Part shown: piece by piece, positions 16,251 through 23,801 of the stretch
Position numbering within the stretch: position 1 is the stretch's first letter
How the letters are laid out: each line of letters begins with the position of its first letter
Source of the DNA: Lachnospiraceae bacterium
GTDB lineage: Bacteria; Bacillota; Clostridia; Lachnospirales; Lachnospiraceae
Assembly (NCBI GenBank): GCA_016281555.1
Contig: JAEEIV010000067.1
Coordinates: 32,664-96,663, forward strand
DNA: 64,000 bases
Direction: 5' to 3'
Notes under the pieces: model-generated
What the model was told of the DNA's origin: nothing
Database searches by the model: none
Seen by the model: only the letters and a program-made list of their open reading frames with translations
Program-made: the position numbers and the translations under genes

Positions 16251-18242
16251 ATGAACATTCAGGAACTCACCAAGGGCATTTACGGATGCAGCTGCGGCAG
16301 GGATCATCGCTGTCCGATCGACGTGGTGGACATCAGCCAAACCGCATTGGATTCGCTCCCGGAATACGTGAAAGCGTACGAACGGATCCTGATCGTCGCG
16401 GACCGGAATACGTCGAAAGCCTGCGGCGACCGAGTCTTTTCCTTCCTGGAAAAGAAGGTGACTTCTTACGTCGTGCTCGAGAACAACGGCGACGGTCTCG
16501 TCGTCCCGAACGAAGAGAAAATCGCGGAGATCGAATCGTACTTTGACGGGAACGATCTCATTCTCGGCGTCGGCAGCGGCGTCATCAACGACCTTTGCAA
16601 GTACGTGAGTTTCGAAAAGGACGTCCCTTATTTCATCGTTGCGACTGCGCCTTCGATGGACGGCTACGCCTCTGCGGGCGCGGCAATGATCCTGCAGGGC
16701 ATGAAGGTCACGACCGGTGCGCGTCCGCCGAAGGGGATCCTCGCGGATCCCACGGTCCTGAAGGACGCGCCGTTTGAAATGATCAAGGCGGGGTACGGGG
16801 ACATTGTCGGGAAATTCAGCTGCCTGAACGACTGGACACTGTCCCATGTGATCAACGGGGAATACCTCTGCGAGACGGTCTGGCAGCTGATGTACGATAC
16901 CGCGGTCGCGGTGAAGGATCTCGCAGCCGGGATTATGGCAAAAGACGAGGCCTCCGTGCAGAAACTGATGGAAGCTTTGGTCGTCGCCGGGATCGCGATG
17001 GCATACGTCGGAAATTCGAGGCCGGCGTCCGGCTCCGAGCACCATCTCAGCCATTTCTTTGAAATCACCGGCATTCTGGACCGGAAACCCTATTTCTGCC
17101 ACGGCATTGACGTCGCGTATGCCTCCGTCGTGACGGCGGAGATCCGGGAGAAGATCCTTAGGGCGAAACCGTCCTATCAGCCGTTCAGGAAAACGCGTTT
17201 TGAAACGGAGATCCGCAGGATCTACAAGTCCAGCGCGGACGGCGTGATCGCGCTGCAGGAAAAACTCGGCTGGCACGAACAGAACAATGAGACCGTCGTG
17301 AAGGAACGCTGGGATCAGATCATCGAGGTGCTGAAGGAAGCCCCGTCCCGCCGGGAGATGCTGGCCATGCTCGAGGCGGTGGGACTTGATTATGCCGAGT
17401 TCGAAGCCATGTACGGCGACCGGAAGATCCAGGACGCGAAACGGTATGCGAAGGACCTGAAGGATCGCTATTCCGTGCTGTGGCTCGCGGATCAGTACGT
17501 TCCGGAGGCGATCGATCTCGACCCCGGAAAGATCAAGGTCGTCGCTATGGATCTCGACGGTACGCTCTGCCAGCACAAATCCCATCTTCCGGAAGAGAAC
17601 AAGGAAGCGCTCCTGGCTCTGAAAGAGCGCTACACGCTGCTGATGTCAGGCGCGGGAATGTGTGAACGGATCTTTCACCAGATGGAGGAGTTCCCGGTGA
17701 ACGTGCTCGGCACGTACGGAATGCAGTACTGCGAATACGACCCTGGGACCGGAACGCTGAAAAAGGTGTTCGACGAGGTGGCTTCCTGCGACAAAGAAAG
17801 CGTCCGGCAGCGGATCGACGCTCTCCGGGAGCGCTTCGGTTTTACCGAATACCGCGGGGAATCCGTCGAATATCACGCCTCCGGCTGCGTGACGTTCCCG
17901 ATCCTCGGCATGAAGGCGATCCAGGAAGAGAAACTCGCCTTTGATCCGGACCGGAAAAAGCGGAGAGCGATCCTGGCCGAAGTGAAAACTGCTTTTCCCG
18001 AGTACAACGTGTTCGTCGGCGGTTCGTCGTCCTTTGACATGGCTCCGAAGCCCTACGACAAGGCCTATGCATTGAAAAAGTATGCGGAGGCGCACGGACT
18101 GAAGCCGGAAGAGATCGTCTACATTGGCGACGATTACGGCGAAGGCGGCAATGACGAATCCGTCTTCCTTTCAGAATTCCATTACCTGCCGATCGACGAT
18201 TACCGGGAGTTCCCGGAAACGGTGAAGTGTCTGCTCCGCTGA
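16251..18242 (+). CDS. Fusion: glycerol-1-phosphate dehydrogenase-like domain plus HAD phosphatase
   Basis: A 663-residue two-domain protein. Residues 1-410 match the AraM/EgsA glycerol-1-phosphate dehydrogenase family: the nucleotide-binding GVGSGVINDLCKY, APSMDGYAS, and candidate metal ligands Asp184 (GYGDIVGK), His264/265 (GSEHHLSH) and His284 (FCHGID). Residues about 428-663 are a complete HAD phosphatase with motif I Asp434/Asp436 (MDLDGT), Ser in MSGAG, and motif IV GDDYGEGGND (Asp627, Asp635). Either the two steps are coupled (dihydroxyacetone phosphate to glycerol 1-phosphate, then dephosphorylation) or the HAD acts on a related product; that is inference. ATG 16251 is chosen over the 16215 frame because of GAGAGGG upstream. 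Confidence 0.86.
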   Translation: MNIQELTKGIYGCSCGRDHRCPIDVVDISQTALDSLPEYVKAYERILIVADRNTSKACGDRVFSFLEKKVTSYVVLENNGDGLVVPNEEKIAEIESYFDGNDLILGVGSGVINDLCKYVSFEKDVPYFIVATAPSMDGYASAGAAMILQGMKVTTGARPPKGILADPTVLKDAPFEMIKAGYGDIVGKFSCLNDWTLSHVINGEYLCETVWQLMYDTAVAVKDLAAGIMAKDEASVQKLMEALVVAGIAMAYVGNSRPASGSEHHLSHFFEITGILDRKPYFCHGIDVAYASVVTAEIREKILRAKPSYQPFRKTRFETEIRRIYKSSADGVIALQEKLGWHEQNNETVVKERWDQIIEVLKEAPSRREMLAMLEAVGLDYAEFEAMYGDRKIQDAKRYAKDLKDRYSVLWLADQYVPEAIDLDPGKIKVVAMDLDGTLCQHKSHLPEENKEALLALKERYTLLMSGAGMCERIFHQMEEFPVNVLGTYGMQYCEYDPGTGTLKKVFDEVASCDKESVRQRIDALRERFGFTEYRGESVEYHASGCVTFPILGMKAIQEEKLAFDPDRKKRRAILAEVKTAFPEYNVFVGGSSSFDMAPKPYDKAYALKKYAEAHGLKPEEIVYIGDDYGEGGNDESVFLSEFHYLPIDDYREFPETVKCLLR

Positions 18243-18260
18243 CGGAGAAAGGAGGAAACC

Positions 18261-19952
18261 ATGAGGTCAGGAAACCTGTATTCTTTCTTTCGGCGCATAA
18301 GTCTGCTCATGCCGGTCCTGATGCTCTCGATCACACTGTTTTCTTGCATAGGAAAAACGGACGGGAGTTCCGCGCCTGCTCCTTCTCAAACGGCGAAAGA
18401 GCCCGCTGAAACCGGAACGGTTCCGGAAATCGGGGTCGACGAAACGCGCCCCTGCTTTTCGGAGGAGACGGCGTTTCGGACGGAGCGGACCGACATCACC
18501 GTGACGGTCCCGAAGCCGAAGACGGAAACGTATGAGATCTATTATACGCTGGACTGCTCCTCTCCTAAGACGGGCGGGAAACTGCTGAAGGCCGGAGAGA
18601 AGATCAAACTCATGTCCGGCGTCGACGGGGTCATTGCCGCGCGTCCGGTCAGAGCCATTGCCAAATACTCCGACGGCTCCTGGTCGAGAGAGTCGGTGAA
18701 GACCTATTTCCTCGGCAAAAACGTGAACGCGCGCTTCGACACGAAGGTCATTTCGATCAGCGTCGAGCCCGAGGAGTTCTACGGAAAAGACGGCATTTAC
18801 ACGAACTACGAAGAAAAAGGAAAGGCGTGGGAACGGGCCTGCTATTTCGAGGTCCTGGACGCTGACGGAACGACGCTCCTTTCCCAGCATTCCGGCATCC
18901 GGATCCACGGCGGCTGGACGAGGGCGCGCTCCATGAAGTCCCTCCGGATCTATGCCCGGGCGGATTATGATCCGAATCACGGCTCCTTCGATTATGCGGT
19001 GTTCGACGGCGCAACGGATCAGAACGGAAAAGAGATCGTAAAGTACAAGCGGTTCGTGCTCCGAAACTCCGGCAACGATCAGAACAACACCTTCGTCCGG
19101 GACGCATTGGCCCAGACTCTGGCGAAAGAGGCCGGATTCACGGCGTACGAGGAAGTCACGCCCGCCGCGGTGTACATCAACGGCAAGTATCAGGGACTGT
19201 ACTGGCTCCAGGAATACGTGGACGAGCATTATTTCGCATCGAAATTCGGCGCATACAAGGGCGAGTTCGAGAAGTCGGAACACAAGGAATACGCCGTGGA
19301 TACGGAAGAGCGGAATCTGGAATTCCCGGAATTCTCGTCGTTAGACCTGACGGACGATAAGAACTTTGAAAAAGTGAAGAAGGCGATCGACATTGACGAT
19401 TACCTGTTCTATTACGCGATCAACACGATCCTCGACAATGAGGACTGGCCGCAGACGAATTCGATCTCGTACCGGTACATCCCCGCGGACGGGGAAAGCT
19501 ACGGAGAGGGCGTGTTCGACGGCCGCTGGCGGTTTATGATCCACGACGAGGATATGACCCTCGGGCTCGGGAGCAATCATCCGACGAGAGAGTGCCTGAA
19601 GTGCATCCTCGATCCGGAGGCCGTGGTGCATCACAGCGAAACGCTGGATCTCATCCCGTACAGCCCGCTCTTTGCGGCGCTCATGAAACGGGAAGACATG
19701 CGGATCGCATTTTCCGAAAAGGTGAAATCGTTGGTAAACGGCGTGTTTTCCGCACAACACATCTCGGAAACGCTGGAAAAGCTTACGGAAAGCGAGCGGA
19801 ACGAACTCGAGCATTACTATGTCGAGTCTCCGCATAAGGGCGACCAGACCTGGGACAAGTATCAGACCAAACTGCAGAAACTGAAGGACAATGCGGTGCG
19901 CTGCCAGGAGTCGATCCTGAAGCAAATGAAGGATCTCTGGGGGATCGATTGA
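18261..19952 (+). CDS. CotH-family lipoprotein (spore-coat kinase fold)
   Basis: A 563-residue secreted lipoprotein. A signal peptide (residues 1-28) ends in the lipobox ITLFSC with Cys29. A Ser/Thr/Pro/Glu-rich spacer follows, then a small chitobiase-C-like beta domain (residues about 75-150, the YYTLDCSSPKTGG region), then a CotH kinase-like domain (about 155-500) with the IRIHGG, KSLRIYA, LRNSGND, GLYWLQE and MIHDEDMTLG stretches. CotH proteins phosphorylate coat proteins in Bacillus. Many Clostridia have lipoprotein CotH paralogues tied to cell-surface or cellulosome-like structures rather than spores. A GGAGGAAACC ribosome site precedes ATG 18261. It lies between the fused dehydrogenase and GH42. 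Confidence 0.88.
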   Translation: MRSGNLYSFFRRISLLMPVLMLSITLFSCIGKTDGSSAPAPSQTAKEPAETGTVPEIGVDETRPCFSEETAFRTERTDITVTVPKPKTETYEIYYTLDCSSPKTGGKLLKAGEKIKLMSGVDGVIAARPVRAIAKYSDGSWSRESVKTYFLGKNVNARFDTKVISISVEPEEFYGKDGIYTNYEEKGKAWERACYFEVLDADGTTLLSQHSGIRIHGGWTRARSMKSLRIYARADYDPNHGSFDYAVFDGATDQNGKEIVKYKRFVLRNSGNDQNNTFVRDALAQTLAKEAGFTAYEEVTPAAVYINGKYQGLYWLQEYVDEHYFASKFGAYKGEFEKSEHKEYAVDTEERNLEFPEFSSLDLTDDKNFEKVKKAIDIDDYLFYYAINTILDNEDWPQTNSISYRYIPADGESYGEGVFDGRWRFMIHDEDMTLGLGSNHPTRECLKCILDPEAVVHHSETLDLIPYSPLFAALMKREDMRIAFSEKVKSLVNGVFSAQHISETLEKLTESERNELEHYYVESPHKGDQTWDKYQTKLQKLKDNAVRCQESILKQMKDLWGID

Positions 19953-19994
19953 CGGGACCGGCGCGGTTTACGAATAAAAAAACGGGAGGAAATC

Positions 19995-22037
19995 ATGGGA
20001 AAGAGTTTTTCAGACAGGATCAAAAGGATCTCTTACGGCGGAGACTATAATCCGGAACAGTGGCCGAAGGAGGTCTGGGCCGAAGACATGAAGCTCTTCA
20101 GGGAGGCCGGCATCGACACCGTGACGCTGAACGTCTTTTCCTGGGCGGCGCTGCAGAAGGCGGATTACGAATACGATTTTTCCAAACTGGATGAGATCAT
20201 GGAGTACGTCCGGGAGAACGGGCTGAAGGTCATCCTTGCGACGTCCACGGCCGCGCATCCTGCGTGGATGGCGAGCGCTCATCCGGACATTCTCCGGGTG
20301 AATTACTACGGACAGAAGCGCAAATTCGGCGCGCGGCACAATTCCTGCCCGAATTCCCCGACGTTTTTGAAATTCGCGCCGCGGCTCGCCGGAAAACTCG
20401 CTGAACGGTATGCGAAGTACGAGAATCTCATTGCCTGGCACATCTCGAACGAATACAACTCGGTCTGCTACTGCAAGAACTGCGAAGCGGCATTTCGGGA
20501 CTGGCTGAAGGAAAAATACGGCACGATCGAGGAAGTGAACCGTGCCTGGTGCACGTCCTTCTGGAGCCATACGTTCTATGATTTCGACGAGATCGTGGTG
20601 CCGAACAAGCTGACGGAGGAGACTTCCCGGTTCGAGACCTGTTTCCAGGGCATTTCGCTCGATTACCGGCGGTTTTTGAGTGATTCCATGCTGCACGAGT
20701 GCGCATTGGAAGCGGCGGAGATCAAGAAGTACACGCCAGACGTTCCGGTCACGACGAATTTCATGCATTTCTTCAAGGATCTGGATTACAGGAAATGGGC
20801 GGACGTTCTGGATTTCACGAGCTGGGACAGCTATCCCTTCTTCGACGAGGACAGGGCGGACGTGTCGATGTGGCACGACTACATGCGTTCCTTAAAGGGC
20901 GGTCAGCCGATGCTCCTCATGGAACAGACGCCGAACGTCACGAACTGGCAGAAGTACAATTTCATCCGGAGACCGGGCGTGGTCCGGCTCTGGTCCTGGC
21001 GGTCGGTCGCGCACGGCGCGGACGGCGTGCTCTTTTTCCAGCTCCGCAGATCGCAGGGCGCGATGGAAAAAATGCACGGCGCGGTCATTGACCACGTGGG
21101 CCTCGGAACGACGCGTTCCTTCAAGGAGCTGGCCGTGACGGGACGCGAGTTCGAAGCGCTCGGCGACACTCTGCTCGGCGCCCGGACGGACGCTTCCGCG
21201 GCGATCATCTTTGACTACGACAACATGTGGGCTTCCGAGTACTGCTGCGGTCCGAGCCGCGATCCGGAGTACAAGAGCTACCGCAATGAAGTCATGCGGT
21301 TTTATAAGGCATTGAACGCATTGAACATTTCCACCGAAGTGATCGCGGAGGAAGATGATTTCGACAAGTACCGTCTCCTCATTGCCCCGATCATGTACAT
21401 GGTGAAGCCGGGCGTACGGGAAAGGATCGAACGGTTCGTGGAAAACGGCGGCACGTTCGTGGCTTCGGCGTTCTCCGGCATCGTCAACGAGACTGATCTC
21501 GTTTATCTCGGCGGGTATCCGGGTCCGTTGAAGAAGGTGCTCGGCATCTGGGTGGAAGAGATCGATTGCCTGCCGCCGGAAGAGAAGAACAGTTTCGTGT
21601 ACGGCGGAAAGCGGTACGAGGCGAAACAGTATTTCGACATTATTTCTTCGCTCGATCCGACCTGCCGGCCGCTCGCGGCGTATGAACATGATTTTTACGC
21701 CGGCAAACCTGCGGTCACGAAGAACGACTTCGGCAAGGGATTTGCTTACTACGTGGCGACGCGCTCTTCGGACGACTTCTATTTCGACTTCCTTTCTTAC
21801 ATCGCGAAGGAAGCCGGCGTCCGTCCGGTGTATGAAGCCGTGCCCGGATTGGAGGTCACCGAACGTCACAACGAAAACGGCCGGTTTACGTTCTTCTTAA
21901 ATCACAACGACGATTCTCTCGAGATCACGCTTCCGGCGGCGGGAAGGGCCCTTTTAAGCGGTGAGAACGCGGCAAAAGGCGACAAGGTCGTTCTGGAGCC
22001 GAAGGGCGTGTTCATCCTTCAGGAAAGCGCGAAGTGA
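19995..22037 (+). CDS. GH42 beta-galactosidase
   Basis: A 680-residue glycoside hydrolase family 42 enzyme. It opens with YGGDYNPEQWP, the family start. Acid/base Glu153 lies in HISNEYN and nucleophile Glu310 in LLMEQTPN. Cys118, Cys158, Cys160 and Cys163 reproduce the structural zinc site of many GH42 enzymes. The trimerisation (about 400-620) and short C-terminal beta domains follow. There is no signal peptide, so it acts in the cytoplasm on imported galactosides. It ends at a strong bidirectional terminator shared with the GH13 gene. Confidence 0.95.
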   Translation: MGKSFSDRIKRISYGGDYNPEQWPKEVWAEDMKLFREAGIDTVTLNVFSWAALQKADYEYDFSKLDEIMEYVRENGLKVILATSTAAHPAWMASAHPDILRVNYYGQKRKFGARHNSCPNSPTFLKFAPRLAGKLAERYAKYENLIAWHISNEYNSVCYCKNCEAAFRDWLKEKYGTIEEVNRAWCTSFWSHTFYDFDEIVVPNKLTEETSRFETCFQGISLDYRRFLSDSMLHECALEAAEIKKYTPDVPVTTNFMHFFKDLDYRKWADVLDFTSWDSYPFFDEDRADVSMWHDYMRSLKGGQPMLLMEQTPNVTNWQKYNFIRRPGVVRLWSWRSVAHGADGVLFFQLRRSQGAMEKMHGAVIDHVGLGTTRSFKELAVTGREFEALGDTLLGARTDASAAIIFDYDNMWASEYCCGPSRDPEYKSYRNEVMRFYKALNALNISTEVIAEEDDFDKYRLLIAPIMYMVKPGVRERIERFVENGGTFVASAFSGIVNETDLVYLGGYPGPLKKVLGIWVEEIDCLPPEEKNSFVYGGKRYEAKQYFDIISSLDPTCRPLAAYEHDFYAGKPAVTKNDFGKGFAYYVATRSSDDFYFDFLSYIAKEAGVRPVYEAVPGLEVTERHNENGRFTFFLNHNDDSLEITLPAAGRALLSGENAAKGDKVVLEPKGVFILQESAK

Positions 22038-22056
22038 TTTTACTTCGGGCGGAAAG

Positions 22057-22093
22057 AAAAAAGGCTGTTGTCGCAGGACAGCAGCCTTTTTTT
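22057..22093. terminator. Bidirectional terminator between GH42 and GH13 genes
   Basis: A six-A run, stem GGCTGTTGTC/GACAGCAGCC (22063-22072 with 22077-22086, one G-U pair), loop GCAG, then seven T. The A and T runs on both sides let it work for both convergent genes. Confidence 0.93.
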
Positions 22094-22105
22094 CGTGCTT
22101 TGACG

Positions 22106-23779
22106 TCAGAAGGAGAGCGTGAAGATCGTCGCTTCCCAGGGCTCCAGCGTTTCGGGAAGTTCCGTACGCGGTTCCTTTCCCTCCCGGTTCGTGACCGCCT
22201 CGGTAAAGACGTGAGCTTTTACTTCTTCCGGAAGAGTGATCGGAGCCGGTTCGTCAGAGCAGTTTGCAAGCACGAGAATCGTTTCCCTGGCGCATTTTCT
22301 GGAGAAAAGGACCGTCTGCTCGTCGTCTTCCATGTAGAAGTTTAAGTCGCCGTCGACAAACGCGGGATGCGCTTTCCGGAAAGCAATGAGCCTGGAATAG
22401 AAGCGGAAGACGGAATCCTCCGAACTGCGGTCGGCTTCGTAATTGATCTCCGGATAGCGGCGGTTGACTTTCAGCCAGGGGGTTCCGGTCGTAAATCCGG
22501 CGTTTTCCTTGCCGCTCCACTGGTAAGGAGTCCGGGCATTGTCCCGGCTGACCCAGGCGACGTCCTTCAGCACTTTTTCCGGATCCTTCCCTTCGGAGAC
22601 TTCCATCCGGTACCGGCCGAGCGTATAGGGATCGTTGTAATCGTCAATGCTGTCGTAATACACGTTCGTCATGCCGATCTCTTCGCCCTGGAACAGGAAC
22701 GGCGTGCCGGGCATGGAGAGGTTCAGGACCGCGAGCAGTTTCGCGCTCTTTTTCCGGTAAACCGTGTCATTGCCGAAGCAGGAGACCTGCCGGGGACCGT
22801 CGTGATTCGTAAGATACTGCACGATCCAGCCGTTTTTCGAAAGCAGCGAAGACCAGCGCTTCTCGATCGCCTTGTATTGTCTCGGGGTCGTCGGGACCTC
22901 CTTCCGGCCGGCGATCTCGAAATGGATGTTCATGTCGAGCTCTCCGCGGTCGTGGTTCACGTAATCGATCGCGATCTCAGGCGTGGAGCCGGAGAGTTCG
23001 CCGACGGTCATGATGTCGTAGTACCGAAACGCGTTTTCGTAAAGCCCGTGGATGAGTTCGTGGACGCCGGGAATGTGGTTTCTCGCACTCCGGTCGACGG
23101 CGTATCCGTTCGGCATGATCCGGCGCGTCTCGTCCGGGAATCCTGCCGGCTTCTTGATCTGACCGATCACGTCGAGACGGAATCCGTCCACGCCCATGTC
23201 GAGCCAGTTCCGGACCATCCGGTAGATCTCTTCCCGGAGCGGCGCGTATTCCCAGTTCAGGTCCGGCATTTTCTTCGAGTAATAATGGAGATAGTACTCG
23301 CCGGTCGTTTCATCGAATTCCCAGGCGGATCCTTTTCCCTCGAAGAAATAATTGCCCATGTTGTTCGGCTCGGAGCCGTCCGCCTTCGGGGCGCGCCAGA
23401 TATAATAGTCCCGGTAAGGACTGTCCTTCGATTTCCGGGACTCCTGAAACCAGCGGTGCTCGTCGGAACTGTGGTTTAAGACGAGGTCCATGAGGATGCG
23501 GATCCCGTGACCGTGCGCGGCTTCCAGAAGGCGCTTGAAGTCCTCCATCGTTCCGTAGCGTGGGTCAATGGCTTCGTAATCCGCGACGTCGTATCCGTTG
23601 TCCGTCTGCGGCGAGACGTAGATCGGCGTAAACCAGATCGCGTCGATGCCGAGTTCGGCAAGCACCGGCAGTTTTTCAATGACGCCGGGAAGGTCGCCGA
23701 TCCCGTCGCCGTTCGTATCGTAGAAGCTCTTGCAGTACAGTTCATAAATGACTGCGCTTTGCCACCAGCGTTTTTCCAT
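22106..23779 (-). CDS. GH13 alpha-glucosidase (oligo-1,6-glucosidase type)
   Basis: A 557-residue cytoplasmic alpha-amylase-family enzyme. The N-terminus WWQSAVIYELYCKSFYD is typical of the oligo-1,6-glucosidase group. The catalytic residues are Asp203 (GFRLDVIGQ), Glu261 (TVGELSG) and Asp327 (LTNHDGPR). The residue after the nucleophile is Val, the choice associated with alpha-1,6 specificity. The fifth conserved region reads MPDLN, between the QPDLN of 1,6-glucosidases and MPKLN of neopullulanase-like enzymes, so specificity may be mixed. It is the last gene of the minus-strand sugar operon, 22 bases after GH3. Confidence 0.93.
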   Translation of the reverse strand: MEKRWWQSAVIYELYCKSFYDTNGDGIGDLPGVIEKLPVLAELGIDAIWFTPIYVSPQTDNGYDVADYEAIDPRYGTMEDFKRLLEAAHGHGIRILMDLVLNHSSDEHRWFQESRKSKDSPYRDYYIWRAPKADGSEPNNMGNYFFEGKGSAWEFDETTGEYYLHYYSKKMPDLNWEYAPLREEIYRMVRNWLDMGVDGFRLDVIGQIKKPAGFPDETRRIMPNGYAVDRSARNHIPGVHELIHGLYENAFRYYDIMTVGELSGSTPEIAIDYVNHDRGELDMNIHFEIAGRKEVPTTPRQYKAIEKRWSSLLSKNGWIVQYLTNHDGPRQVSCFGNDTVYRKKSAKLLAVLNLSMPGTPFLFQGEEIGMTNVYYDSIDDYNDPYTLGRYRMEVSEGKDPEKVLKDVAWVSRDNARTPYQWSGKENAGFTTGTPWLKVNRRYPEINYEADRSSEDSVFRFYSRLIAFRKAHPAFVDGDLNFYMEDDEQTVLFSRKCARETILVLANCSDEPAPITLPEEVKAHVFTEAVTNREGKEPRTELPETLEPWEATIFTLSF

Positions 23780-23801
23780 CAGATTCTCCGTTTTGTTTTG
23801 A

